The notes beneath the pieces were generated by a model. The model made no database searches, had not been told where the DNA came from, and saw nothing but the letters and a program-made list of their open reading frames with translations. Position numbers and translations under genes: made by a program. 64,000 nucleotides of DNA from Fen-1254 sp963778945 (GTDB lineage Bacteria; Bacteroidota; Ignavibacteria; UBA10030). Below, piece after piece: positions 1 through 8,183 of this stretch. Position 1 is the stretch's first letter. Each line of letters starts with the position of its first letter. The stretch covers positions 1 through 64,000 of the forward strand of contig CAVZWL010000020.1 of assembly GCA_963778945.1 (NCBI GenBank), given 5' to 3'.

Positions 1-342
1 GTCGCCCCAGGCATCGGCGGCGGCAAGCAAAGTGCTCGCTCTCTTTTCCCGCGATGAGCTGACGCGCGAGCCGGTCATTGCCGTCGTCAACCGTACGGCG
101 CCTCCGCTTTTTTCGACATGTGCAGGATGTTTTATGTGTGAAACGGCGTGTCCCTATCATGCCATCGAACGGGAAGAAATTAAAACGCGTGACGGCAAAT
201 TCATCCGATCGATTGCAAGGATTAATCCCGGATTGTGCCAGGGATGCGGTACTGTTTAGCATTTTGCAAGTCTCAATCGATCGATTTGCAGGGATATAGC
301 AACGAACAAGTCTATGCGGAAGTATTGGAGCTCCTGAGCTGA
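1..342 (+). CDS. hdrA: HdrA-like heterodisulfide reductase subunit A, 3' end, frameshifted
   Basis: C-terminal part of an HdrA-type protein whose 5' end lies outside the window. Read from base 2, it contains the ferredoxin-type motif CAGCFMCETACP and then GLCQGCGT, the two [4Fe-4S] sites expected at the HdrA C-terminus. The frame stops at 257-259 exactly where the next Cys should come. A one-base shift near 253 restores T-C-L-A-F-C-K-S-Q-S-I-D-L and runs to TGA at 340-342, the normal HdrA ending; one T seems to be missing (ACTGTTT for ACTTGTTT). In the family HdrA holds FAD and splits electrons between a high- and a low-potential acceptor. The four flx genes downstream are its expected NADH-linked partner. 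Mutation and sequence error cannot be separated from this window. Confidence 0.8.
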
Positions 343-343
343 A

Positions 344-799
344 ATGGAAAATGCATTCGAACCGAAAATCGTAGCGTATGTTTGCAATTGGTGCACCTAT
401 GCAGGGGCAGATCTGACAGGCACGAGCAGGATTAAGTATGCCGCAAACGTGCGCATCGTGCGTTTTCCGTGCACGGGCCGTATCGATTACAATTTACTGT
501 TGAAAGCCCTCGCCCTCGGTGCGGACGGCATTATCGTCTCCGGCTGCCATCCTAACGACTGTCATTACACGTCCGGTAATTTTCATGCACGCCGCCGCTG
601 GATTGTTTTTAAACAAATGATGGAATACATGGGCTACGACATGCGCCGTGTAAAATTTTCCTGGGTCTCGGCAGCGGAAGGCGCAAAATGGGCCGATATC
701 GTCAATACGACCGTGCGGGAAATTCGAGAACTCGGACCTGCGCACAGAATTCAGAATCAAGAATTCAGAATGTTGAATGTTGAAAGCGGTCAACTGTGA
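344..799 (+). CDS. flxD: FlxD / MvhD-like iron-sulfur electron transfer subunit
   Basis: Small cytoplasmic iron-sulfur protein of the MvhD family, which passes electrons between HdrA and its redox partner. The family cysteines are all visible: CNWCTYAGADLTG near the N-terminus, RFPCTGRID in the middle and SGCHPNDCHYTSGN near residue 70. The start lies one base after the hdrA stop, so the two are probably translationally coupled. The last 17 or so codons (R-I-Q-N-Q-E-F-R-M-L-N-V-E) do not look like the family. They are read from the 7-base repeat tract that starts at 744, so the natural C-terminus may have been extended by the repeat. The flxC, flxB and flxA genes downstream support the Flx rather than the methanogen Mvh context. 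Confidence 0.85.
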   Translation: MENAFEPKIVAYVCNWCTYAGADLTGTSRIKYAANVRIVRFPCTGRIDYNLLLKALALGADGIIVSGCHPNDCHYTSGNFHARRRWIVFKQMMEYMGYDMRRVKFSWVSAAEGAKWADIVNTTVREIRELGPAHRIQNQEFRMLNVESGQL

Positions 800-832
800 A
801 CTGTAAACTGTAAATGGTGAATAGTGAATGGT
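744..832 (+). repeat. 7-base-period degenerate tandem repeat at the 3' end of flxD
   Basis: Successive seven-base words AGAATTC, AGAATCA, AGAATTC, AGAATGT, TGAATGT, then TGTGAAC, TGTAAAC, TGTAAAT, GGTGAAT, AGTGAAT. The tract begins inside the flxD frame and continues past its stop. Words of the same kind recur at 21352, 38193, 45556 and 49189. Confidence 0.75.
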
Positions 833-904
833 AGCCGGAGGCCTGAAAATGTATCGCGCGAGAGCGCGATCCAATATGAAACATCGGTCAATAGACAAAA
901 GAAT

Positions 905-960
905 TGAAAAAACGTTGAACAGCAGAACTGCAACACCGCAGCACCGCGCATTGCGGCACG
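905..960 (+). repeat. Short repeat-like tract before flxC
   Basis: The gap 800-975 contains GAACAGCAGAACTGC followed by AACACCGCAGCACCGC. The same word series (AACTGCAGCACCGCAGCAC) is present at about 21508, between nuoD and nuoE, so this is another member of the dispersed 7-base-period family. No terminator or clear promoter is seen in this gap. Confidence 0.5.
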
Positions 961-975
961 TTGAACGATGAAAGA

Positions 976-1785
976 ATGAAAAAAATGCAAGCGCTGCATC
1001 AAAAAGTAAAAGAACTGCTGGAATCTGACAGGATTCAGGTTGCCATCGGATACGGCGATGGCAGCGGAGGAAAAGCACGTCCGGTTTTCATCCGCAATGC
1101 CTCCGATGCAGGGAAACTTGTCTGGGATGACCGCTGTCACCAGAATTTGGCGGTGTACATCAACAAACCGGAAATTAAAAAATTTGGGAAATCGGCGATT
1201 GTTGCACACCCGGCAGCGGTTCGGACGATCGTACAAATGATTGCCGAGCATCAGTTATCGAGCGACGCCGTTATCGTTCTCGCTGTGGAAAACGATACGC
1301 TGGAAGAGCTGACTGACAACGCGTCGCTTGAAGTTTATGCGCAGGGACATCCGGTAGTGTTCCCGCCGTTCGTTGTAAAAGAAATTGAAGACCTTGCAGC
1401 GCTGTCCGGGCCGGAGCGTTTTGAGTTTTGGCAGAACGAGCTGGAGAAATGCTTTAAATGTTATGCATGCCGCGCTGCATGTCCGCTGTGTTACTGCGAA
1501 CGATGCATAGTGGAATGCAACCAGCCGCAATGGGTCAGCGTTCCTTCCCATGCGCAGGGAAACTTCGAATGGCATATGAATAGGGCTATGCACCTTGCAG
1601 GACGCTGCGTCTCCTGCGGGTCGTGCACGATTGCATGTCCGGTCGGAATACCCATCGGATTATTGACTATCGAAGCTTCGAGGATTGCACGATCGGAATT
1701 CGGATTTGAACCGGGCTTAAGCTGCGATGCTTCCTCGGCAATGTCGTCGTTCAGGAATGAGGATAAGGAGATGTTTATCCAATAA
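976..1785 (+). CDS. flxC: FlxC-like 4Fe-4S dicluster protein
   Basis: Cytoplasmic iron-sulfur subunit of an Flx (NADH-linked HdrA partner) complex. The N-terminal half has the FrhB/FdhB-like core (IGYGDGS, KLVWDDRCHQNLAVYI). The C-terminal half holds two cluster motifs, CFKCYACRAACPLCYC around residue 165 and CVSCGSCTIACP around residue 215. Order and family fit hdrA-flxD-flxC-flxB-flxA. The start is uncertain: a TTG at 961 is in frame, but it would begin inside repeat-like sequence, so ATG 976 (or 985) is preferred. The product may relay electrons between FlxA/FlxB and HdrA; this is known from the family and not shown here. Confidence 0.75.
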   Translation: MKKMQALHQKVKELLESDRIQVAIGYGDGSGGKARPVFIRNASDAGKLVWDDRCHQNLAVYINKPEIKKFGKSAIVAHPAAVRTIVQMIAEHQLSSDAVIVLAVENDTLEELTDNASLEVYAQGHPVVFPPFVVKEIEDLAALSGPERFEFWQNELEKCFKCYACRAACPLCYCERCIVECNQPQWVSVPSHAQGNFEWHMNRAMHLAGRCVSCGSCTIACPVGIPIGLLTIEASRIARSEFGFEPGLSCDASSAMSSFRNEDKEMFIQ

Positions 1786-1789
1786 AAAA

Positions 1790-1826
1790 GTTCGTAGTGC
1801 GTGGTTCATAGTTCTTGGTTGTTAAA
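1790..1826 (+). repeat. 7-base-period repeat between flxC and flxB
   Basis: Words GTTCGTA, GTGCGTG, GTTCATA, GTTCTTG, GTTGTTA follow each other with a period of seven. These are the reverse complements of words in the 38193-38380 tract (GAACTAC, GCACCAA, GAACTAA). Confidence 0.65.
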
Positions 1827-1861
1827 CGATTGTGATAGTTCAATGTTGATTGCTGGCTGAT

Positions 1862-2878
1862 ATGAAATCCATAACACATGATAATTTATTAAAACTTCTT
1901 GCCGGACTTGCCGGCGAAGGAAAATTGGTTTATGCTCCTGTTCGCAAAGGGCAAAAAGTGTTTTTTGCACCTGTTCAGGATATGCAGTCTGTGGTTTTTG
2001 ATTATATTCAAACGACGGAATCTCCGAAGTCGGTTCTCTTGCCGCGATATGAACAATTGATCTCGTTCGAGTATCGCGGCAAAGAAATTACAGTTGAAGA
2101 TCATGCGGCTGCAGCTCAGGCCGAGCGGGTCCTCTTCGGTACGCGTCCGTGCGATGCAAATGCACTGCAGCGCCTTGCTGATTTTTTCAGCCGGGATATT
2201 CCAGATGCCTTTGTTGCCGCCCGGCAAAAAGCATTAACAGTCATCAGTGTGAGCTGTGTAAAGCACGATGCCGATTGCTTCTGCACGTCTACCGGAAGCA
2301 GTCCCGGCGATACGGCCGGCAGCGACATACTCCTGACACCAATCGAAAACAATCGCTATGCAGCGGAAATTGTTACGGGAAAAGGCGTTTCCATAGGGGA
2401 ACGGTGGAGCGTCCTTTTCGAAGAGATTCCGGAGATCAAGAAAGACATGTATCTCGCAAAAGTTGAACAGGCCTTCTCGCAGGACGAAATTGCGAAAAAA
2501 CTTTCCGGCGCATTCGATAACGATATCTGGAATGAAGCATCGCTACGCTGTATCGGATGCGGCGCCTGCGCATTTGTTTGTCCCATGTGCTCCTGCTTCG
2601 ATATACAGGAAGAAGGAACAGCCAAAAAGGGGTCGAGGGTGCGATGCTGGGATTCGTGCGGGTTCTCGCTCTTTACGCTTCATACGTCGGGACATAATCC
2701 CCGGCATATTCAGAGCGAACGATGGCGGCAGCGGGTTATGCATAAGTTTTCCTATCAGCCGGAACGAACGGAATCGACGGGCTGCGTCGGCTGCGGAAGA
2801 TGCTCCCGCTCATGCCCGTCGGATATGAATTTGAAAGAACAGTTACAGGATATTGCCGCCAGGATAGAGGCGGCGTAA
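1862..2878 (+). CDS. flxB: FlxB / anaerobic sulfite reductase subunit A-like 4Fe-4S protein
   Basis: Cytoplasmic ferredoxin-type subunit related to AsrA and FlxB. About 230 N-terminal residues form the family core (AERVLFGTRPCDANAL). They are followed by two [4Fe-4S] motifs, CIGCGACAFVCPMCSC (about residue 225) and CVGCGRCSRSCP (about residue 312). ATG 1862 is preferred over an in-frame TTG at 1850; there is no strong ribosome-binding site for either. In the Flx complex this subunit is thought to take electrons from the flavoprotein FlxA, encoded directly downstream. A separate anaerobic sulfite reductase is less likely because no siroheme subunit (AsrC) follows and hdrA-flxD precede it. Confidence 0.75.
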   Translation: MKSITHDNLLKLLAGLAGEGKLVYAPVRKGQKVFFAPVQDMQSVVFDYIQTTESPKSVLLPRYEQLISFEYRGKEITVEDHAAAAQAERVLFGTRPCDANALQRLADFFSRDIPDAFVAARQKALTVISVSCVKHDADCFCTSTGSSPGDTAGSDILLTPIENNRYAAEIVTGKGVSIGERWSVLFEEIPEIKKDMYLAKVEQAFSQDEIAKKLSGAFDNDIWNEASLRCIGCGACAFVCPMCSCFDIQEEGTAKKGSRVRCWDSCGFSLFTLHTSGHNPRHIQSERWRQRVMHKFSYQPERTESTGCVGCGRCSRSCPSDMNLKEQLQDIAARIEAA

Positions 2879-2950
2879 TAATTTATTTTGCTCCGGCTGG
2901 AAATAGCGATGAATGATCATAAAAGAATTTTTCGATGAAGAAAGAGATTT

Positions 2951-3790
2951 ATGCCTCCTCGCAATACATATAGCCCGTATTTAATGCGCATAGAAAAAAT
3001 TACCGATGAAGCGCCGGGTGTGAAAACGTTCCGTTTAAAATTTGACAACGATGCCGAACGCGAACAGTTCCACTTCAAAGCGGGACAATTCGGCGAATAC
3101 TCGATCTTCGGTGAAGGTGAATCGACATTCTGCATCGCTTCTTCGCCGACGCGGAAAGAATATGTGGAATGCACATTCCGTCAGGCGGGTCGCGTCACAT
3201 CCGCGCTGGCCCGTAAAGAAGAAGGGGATGTAATCGGATTTCGAGGACCGTACGGCAATGTTTTTCCGCTCGATGAATGGAAGGGCAAAAATCTTCTCTT
3301 CATCGCCGGCGGCATCGCTTTGCCGCCGATGCGGTGCGTCATCTGGAATGCCCTCGATTTGCGGGATTGGTTCAAGAATATTACGGTTGTGTACGGCGCG
3401 CGGTCGGTTGCCGATCTTGTCTATAAGTCCGAACTCGACGAGTGGGGAAAGCGGTCCGATATGAAATTGGTGACGACCGTCGATCCGGGAGGCGAGAATC
3501 CGCAATGGAAAGGAAAAGTGGGTTTCGTGCCGAAAGTGCTGGAAGAACTCGCTCCTGCAAGTTCAAATACGACAGCCATTGTCTGCGGTCCGCCGGTGAT
3601 GATTAAGTTCACGTTTCCAGTTCTTGAGAAACTCGGATTTACGCCGGAGACCATGTACACGACACTGGAGAATCGGATGAAGTGCGGTGTGGGAAAATGC
3701 GGCCGCTGCAACGTTGGTCCCGTGTATGTCTGCAAAGACGGACCAGTGTTTTCCTATCAGGAATTAAAACAGCTTCCGGCGGAATATTAA
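2951..3790 (+). CDS. flxA: FlxA / AsrB-like FAD-NAD(P) oxidoreductase
   Basis: Flavoprotein of the ferredoxin-NADP reductase superfamily, 279 residues. The N-terminal beta-barrel would bind FAD (GQFGEYSIFGEGE, FCIASSPT). The middle Rossmann-like part has LLFIAGGIALPPMR and VVYGARS. The C-terminus has a four-Cys [2Fe-2S] site, CGVGKCGRCNVG with VCKDGPVF. This layout matches FlxA and AsrB. It would oxidise NADH and feed FlxB/FlxC and then the bifurcating HdrA. It is the last gene of the module and a strong terminator follows. The start ATG 2951 has AAAGAG a few bases upstream. Confidence 0.8.
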   Translation: MPPRNTYSPYLMRIEKITDEAPGVKTFRLKFDNDAEREQFHFKAGQFGEYSIFGEGESTFCIASSPTRKEYVECTFRQAGRVTSALARKEEGDVIGFRGPYGNVFPLDEWKGKNLLFIAGGIALPPMRCVIWNALDLRDWFKNITVVYGARSVADLVYKSELDEWGKRSDMKLVTTVDPGGENPQWKGKVGFVPKVLEELAPASSNTTAIVCGPPVMIKFTFPVLEKLGFTPETMYTTLENRMKCGVGKCGRCNVGPVYVCKDGPVFSYQELKQLPAEY

Positions 3791-3828
3791 TTTAAAAAGT
3801 TCACTTATACTTAGAATGCAATGTAAGC

Positions 3829-3855
3829 GGGCGATCCGGCGATCGCCCTTTTTTT
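3829..3855 (+). terminator. Intrinsic terminator after flxA
   Basis: Perfect 8-bp stem GGGCGATC / GATCGCCC with loop CGGC, followed by seven T. It ends the hdrA-flx transcript. The terminator at 6790 uses nearly the same stem. Confidence 0.88.
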
Positions 3856-3878
3856 AACCTCAAAACAAACGGCAACCA

Positions 3879-4487
3879 ATGAAAACAATCGAAGTACCGA
3901 ACCATATACGAGGACTCATCTTTGACTGCGATGGAACGCTGGTGGATTCCATGCCTTTGCATATGAAGGCATGGGAGTATGCAATAAAGGAAGCGGGATG
4001 GCCATGGGATTATGACTTTTTTTTCTCAAAGAAAGGTATGGAAGGCAGGAATATTCTGGACGAGTACGGCCGACACCTTGGCGCATCGCTGGAAAAAGAA
4101 AAAATATGCGATGTCAAACAGAAATACTTTATGCGGCACTTTACGGAAGTTCAGCCGCTCGAACCTGTCGTCAATCTCGCACTCCGTTTTGCGGGCATAC
4201 TTCCCATGGCCGTTGCATCGGGAGGAAAACTGAGCAATGTCCGGCTTGAATTGGATTCGGCAAAGATCGGGAATATATTCGCCGCTCTTGTTACTGCCGA
4301 CGATGATGTAGCGCCTAAGCCCTCGCCGGATATTTTTCTGGAAGCCGCACGGCGCCTGAATGTCCCCCCGCACCTGTGTCAGGTATTCGAAGACGGCGAT
4401 CTGGGACTGGAAGCTGCGCGTAAAGCCGGCATGCTCGGAACGGATATTCGTCCGTTTCTCGAGGAGTCAACACCGGCATCGGCGTAA
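3879..4487 (+). CDS. HAD-superfamily hydrolase, beta-phosphoglucomutase-like
   Basis: Soluble HAD enzyme of 202 residues. The nucleophile motif FDCDGTLVDS (about residues 15-24) is at the N-terminus, followed by a helical cap. Motif II is AVASGGK, motif III the Lys in APKPSPDIF, and motif IV FEDGDLGLEAARKAG. This arrangement is that of the beta-phosphoglucomutase/phosphoglycolate phosphatase-like subfamily; the substrate cannot be read from sequence. It lies between two terminators together with the GH3 gene 136 bases downstream, so a role in sugar phosphate handling is possible but only inferred. Confidence 0.8.
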   Translation: MKTIEVPNHIRGLIFDCDGTLVDSMPLHMKAWEYAIKEAGWPWDYDFFFSKKGMEGRNILDEYGRHLGASLEKEKICDVKQKYFMRHFTEVQPLEPVVNLALRFAGILPMAVASGGKLSNVRLELDSAKIGNIFAALVTADDDVAPKPSPDIFLEAARRLNVPPHLCQVFEDGDLGLEAARKAGMLGTDIRPFLEESTPASA

Positions 4488-4623
4488 TGCAGACCCCTCC
4501 GCTCGGGGAGCAATGCCTGATGCCGATGCAGTCACACAGGCGGAATGTTTCTTTTCAGAAAGAATCTCCCTATGTTAGGACATTGAAAAAAAACAGTTCT
4601 TTAAATCCCATGACGGAGGCAGT

Positions 4624-6744
4624 ATGCGGACGACTTTTGTTTTTGGATGTTTCTTGTTGTCGATATTCACCTGCGGCGTTGTCAAAGGACAAGCGCCTGT
4701 AAAGGAAAAAACCATGTTTCAAGCGCTGACATTCGAACAAGCGGATAGAAAAGCCGATGCTGTAATCGGATTGATGACTCTCGAAGAAAAACTCGCTCTC
4801 ATCGGCGGAGATCGGGCATTCTTTATACGCGCAATGCCGCGTTTCCATCTCCCGGCGATATCGATGAGCGATGCAACGCAAGGCGTACATATCCGGGAGA
4901 ATTTTAAGGGAGACGATTTATCGAAGTACCAGTTGGAAAAATCGACGGCATTCCCGTGCCCTCTCTTGCTTGCTGCTACCTGGAATCCCGAACTATCTTT
5001 CGCGTATGCGAGAGCTGTCGGTGAAGAGTGCCATGCCGGAAATGTGGGATTTCTGCTTGGCCCCGGTATGAATCACTACCGGCAGTCTCAATGCGGAAGG
5101 AATTTCGAATACTTCGGTGAAGACCCGTTTCTTCGAGCGCGAATGATCGAACAGTATGTCACCGGAGTCCAAAGCACCGGAACGGCTGCAACGATGAAGC
5201 ATTTTGCCGCGAACAATACGGACTACTTCAGGCGGCGGAGTAATTCCATCGTCGATGAGCGTACCCTCCATGAGATTTATCTTCCGGGATTTAAAGCCGG
5301 GATCGATGCCGGGGCTAAAGCCGTTATGACTTCCTATAACCAGCTCAATGGTGAATGGTGCGGACAAAGCGCCGCAGTGATCGATACCGTATTACGGAAG
5401 CAGCTCGGTTTTCAATGGCTTGTCATGACGGATTGGTGGTCGGTTTATGACGGAGAGAAATTGGCGAAGTCCGGTCAGGACCTGGAAATGCCGCTTTCGG
5501 TTGCTCTCAAAGACGCTCAGGAGCTTTTACGGGAGGGCAAAGTGCAGGAGAAAGATATTACAAGAATGGCGAAGAGCATCCTGCGGACTTATTTTGCCAT
5601 GAAATTCGACGAACGGGATACGCTGCGGCATGAGCAAATCCTGTACGATGAGCACGAAACTGTCGCGCTGCAAACGGCAAGAGAAGGCATCGTCCTGCTC
5701 AGAAATGAAGGCAGCATACTTCCCATCAAGGATAATGTAAAGACAATACTTCTGACGGGAGACTTTGTAAAAAAACTTGCAATGGGCGGCGGCTCTGCAA
5801 TGGTAAAAGGATTTAACATCCGTTTGATGTTTGATGAATTACAGGCGGCATTGGGAGACAAGCTGCGCTACAGCAAAGAACCGAGTGTGCAGGAAATACA
5901 GGCAGCCGATGTCGTCCTCTGCAATGTCGGCACGGAAGACAGCGAGGGTTCGGACAGGCCGTTTGCATTGCCTGAGGCGCAGGAGACGCTTGTGCAAAAA
6001 TGCGTCAACAATAACTCGAACACCGTCGTTATCGTTACATCCGGAAGCGGCGTGAGAATGACGGGATGGAACGAAAAAGCAAAAGCCATTCTCTATGCAT
6101 GGTACGTCGGTCAGATAGGCAATAAAGCGCTGGCTGAAATTATAACCGGCAAAGTGAATCCATCGGGAAAACTGCCTATTACGATAGAGCGGGAATTTCA
6201 GGATTCTCCGGGGTACGGATATATTCCAGAAGGCGAAACAGTAAATACGGGCTGGAACGATAAGAATGAGGCGAAACACCCCGTTTATAATATTCCATAC
6301 ACGGAAGGAATTTTTACCGGTTACCGCTGGTACGATAAAAAGAACATCGCTCCGCTCTACCCTTTCGGCTTCGGTCTGGCTTTTACGACATTCGAATATC
6401 AAAAACTTGCGGTTTCTCAGGAACGATTCCGCGAACAAGACACGGTACATGTGAACATAACGGTTAAGAACACCGGCAGCGTGCTTGGAACCGAAACAGT
6501 TCAACTGTACGTACAGGATGTCGAATGTTCCGTTCCGCGTCCTGTCAGAGAATTGAAAGGTTTCAAAAAGATTTCTCTCAAACCGGGAGAGAGCGGGACT
6601 GTTGATCTGCTTCTGCAAAAGAAAGATTTCTCTTTCTGGGATACGAATACAAAGAATTGGAAAGCGGAAAAAGGGACATTTGTTATCTGGGCGGCATCAT
6701 CATCGAGAGATGTGAAATTGAAAAAAGAAATTACTCTTGAGTGA
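4624..6744 (+). CDS. Secreted GH3-family beta-glycosidase
   Basis: Glycoside hydrolase family 3 enzyme of 706 residues with a signal peptide ending near VVKGQ. The N-terminal TIM-barrel part contains GRNFEYFGEDP and KHFAANN. The catalytic nucleophile is most likely the Asp in VMTDWW (about residue 278). A second alpha/beta domain follows (EGIVLLRNEGSILP, GSDRPFALP), and a fibronectin III-like C-terminal domain (VQLYVQDVECSVPRPVRELKGF). This is the BglX-like domain order. ATG 4624 has GGAGG five bases upstream. It is expected in the periplasm or outside the cell, cutting beta-linked oligosaccharides. The exact substrate is unknown. Confidence 0.9.
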   Translation: MRTTFVFGCFLLSIFTCGVVKGQAPVKEKTMFQALTFEQADRKADAVIGLMTLEEKLALIGGDRAFFIRAMPRFHLPAISMSDATQGVHIRENFKGDDLSKYQLEKSTAFPCPLLLAATWNPELSFAYARAVGEECHAGNVGFLLGPGMNHYRQSQCGRNFEYFGEDPFLRARMIEQYVTGVQSTGTAATMKHFAANNTDYFRRRSNSIVDERTLHEIYLPGFKAGIDAGAKAVMTSYNQLNGEWCGQSAAVIDTVLRKQLGFQWLVMTDWWSVYDGEKLAKSGQDLEMPLSVALKDAQELLREGKVQEKDITRMAKSILRTYFAMKFDERDTLRHEQILYDEHETVALQTAREGIVLLRNEGSILPIKDNVKTILLTGDFVKKLAMGGGSAMVKGFNIRLMFDELQAALGDKLRYSKEPSVQEIQAADVVLCNVGTEDSEGSDRPFALPEAQETLVQKCVNNNSNTVVIVTSGSGVRMTGWNEKAKAILYAWYVGQIGNKALAEIITGKVNPSGKLPITIEREFQDSPGYGYIPEGETVNTGWNDKNEAKHPVYNIPYTEGIFTGYRWYDKKNIAPLYPFGFGLAFTTFEYQKLAVSQERFREQDTVHVNITVKNTGSVLGTETVQLYVQDVECSVPRPVRELKGFKKISLKPGESGTVDLLLQKKDFSFWDTNTKNWKAEKGTFVIWAASSSRDVKLKKEITLE

Positions 6745-6789
6745 ATATAATTCTGCAGGCGGTTTTTGTTTTCAGAGTTGATTTTAAAC

Positions 6790-6814
6790 GGGCGATCACG
6801 GGATCGCCTGTTTT
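6790..6814 (+). terminator. Intrinsic terminator after the GH3 gene
   Basis: Stem GGCGATC / GATCGCC (7 bp, loop ACGG) followed by TGTTTT. The T tract is short, so it is weaker than the related terminator at 3829. Confidence 0.65.
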
Positions 6815-6857
6815 GTTAAGATCATTACATGAAGATGTGGGAAGAGATGAACAAATA

Positions 6858-6906
6858 CTTCGTGTCTCTTCGTGACATGCTTTTTATTACACGAAGTTCC
6901 ACGAAG
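6858..6906. repeat. CTTCGTG inverted repeat in a convergent gap
   Basis: Two copies of CTTCGTG (6858, 6868) face two copies of CACGAAG (6890, 6900). They form two 7-bp stems separated by a 3-base internal loop, with a 15-base terminal loop. The element lies between the ends of the GH3 gene and the minus-strand methylase gene. The long terminal loop and lack of a T tract make a terminator unlikely. Confidence 0.6.
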
Positions 6907-6935
6907 AGGAAAAAAGAGTTCTTTAAAAAAGTAAA

Positions 6936-7490
6936 TTAATCCGGCGTTCTGCGGCTGTTTGTTCTCCACAGCCGTGTCAGTTCGAATACAGAAATTCCGT
7001 ACGCAACGGCAACATTGAGCGATTGTTTCATGCCGTGCATAGGAATTTCTATTGCGCAATCGCTTTCGTCCATTATTTCTTTTGAAATTCCTGTAATCTC
7101 GTTTCCGATAACGAGGCAGAGGGGAAACGCATTCGCGGTGATTTCGTAATAAGGAATTCCCGTATCGGTCAGTTCAAGGCAGCAGATCGTGTAGCCGGTG
7201 TTCTTGAGTTTCCGCAAAGCAGGAAGAGGATCTTTGCAATATTCCCATGGGATGGTTTCGGTTGCCCCGAGCGCCGTTTTTTCAATTTCTTTCCGCGGGG
7301 GATACGGAGTAAATCCAGTCAGAATCAGCTTCTCAATCATAGCGCCGTCTGAAGTGCGGAAGATGGATCCGACATTGTAGAGACTGCGGACATTATCGAC
7401 GATGACTGTTAAAGGAACGCGTCTGGCATCTGCTATTTTATTCAGCGGAACACGATGTGCGGCAATTTCCGCATGTGTAAGCTTTTTCAT
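6936..7490 (-). CDS. TrmH/SpoU-type RNA 2'-O-methyltransferase
   Basis: SPOUT-class rRNA/tRNA methyltransferase of 184 residues, shorter than TrmH with an RNA-binding extension. All three family motifs are present: N-V-R-S-L-Y-N-V-G-S-I-F-R-T-S-D (motif 1), CLVIGNEITGIS (motif 2, SAM knot) and IPMHGMKQSLNVAVAYG (motif 3). Target RNA and position cannot be assigned. The start ATG at 7490 lies seven bases after the stop of the exonuclease gene, with GGAG-like spacing. It is the last gene of the minus-strand run starting at pgsA. Confidence 0.85.
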   Translation of the reverse strand: MKKLTHAEIAAHRVPLNKIADARRVPLTVIVDNVRSLYNVGSIFRTSDGAMIEKLILTGFTPYPPRKEIEKTALGATETIPWEYCKDPLPALRKLKNTGYTICCLELTDTGIPYYEITANAFPLCLVIGNEITGISKEIMDESDCAIEIPMHGMKQSLNVAVAYGISVFELTRLWRTNSRRTPD

Positions 7491-7497
7491 AGGAGCA

Positions 7498-8166
7498 TCA
7501 GAGGGACAGATATTCTTCCCAGCGGAGGAATAATTCTGCAGTGGCTTTGAGATCGCCGAGATTATATCTGGCGATATCGAGAAAACGTTTTTCTCCGAAC
7601 AGGGTCTGCATATCCATACCGGTAATGCCTCCCGATTTAGGGCTCCGGATACCGAATGTCTTGCAGCAAAAATCGAGATTGAATTTCCGCATCGCACCGT
7701 AGAAGGTCAGTTGTTCGAGGAGATCGCAATGAATTGACGAATCGTACCTGTACGGCATCAGGTTTCGGGACGGTTTGATCGACAGAACGGCCGACCGGAG
7801 CAGAAGGAACGGACAATCGAAACTACGGCCGTTGAATGTGATAAACCTGTCGTAATGAACGATGTCCTTCCAGAAATGCTCGAGAATATCTTTTTCGCTG
7901 CCGGATTGAAATTGAACCGCTCCGCCGTCTTCCGTTTGCAAGATTGCCGTGTCGGCTTGAAAAAGAACTTTGCCTTTCCTGGTATCGGGATTAAACAAGC
8001 CGATCGCTATGACCTGCGCCGTAAAAGGGGAGAGACTGAATTTTAAAATTGTCTCTTCTCTTTCAGCATCTGTTTTGGAAAATTTCAGGAGATATTCCTG
8101 CTGACCGGAGTCGAATGTTTCCAGCGGGTAACCGAGAGTTTCAATATCGACGACGACACGGGACAT
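7498..8166 (-). CDS. DnaQ-like 3'-5' exonuclease domain protein
   Basis: Cytoplasmic protein of 222 residues with an RNase H-fold exonuclease domain like that of family B DNA polymerases. Visible motifs are VVDIETLG (ExoI, Asp and Glu), FITFNGRSFDCPFLLLR (ExoII) and YNLGDLKATAELF (ExoIII, Asp). No polymerase domain is attached. The start at 8166 gives MSRVVVDIETLG; an open frame continues upstream but overlaps the AI-2E gene and shows no family similarity. A DNA trimming or repair role fits the recA-recX genes in the same operon, but is inferred. Confidence 0.75.
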   Translation of the reverse strand: MSRVVVDIETLGYPLETFDSGQQEYLLKFSKTDAEREETILKFSLSPFTAQVIAIGLFNPDTRKGKVLFQADTAILQTEDGGAVQFQSGSEKDILEHFWKDIVHYDRFITFNGRSFDCPFLLLRSAVLSIKPSRNLMPYRYDSSIHCDLLEQLTFYGAMRKFNLDFCCKTFGIRSPKSGGITGMDMQTLFGEKRFLDIARYNLGDLKATAELFLRWEEYLSL

Positions 8167-8183
8167 GAGGTGCAGCGCTCGTT

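Noticed and set aside
961..975. TTG start of flxC at 961
   Set aside because: It would begin in repeat-like sequence; ATG 976 or 985 fits better.
5839..6618. Long open frame antisense to the GH3 gene
   Set aside because: It is a shadow of a well-supported enzyme gene, with no start signal or family motif.
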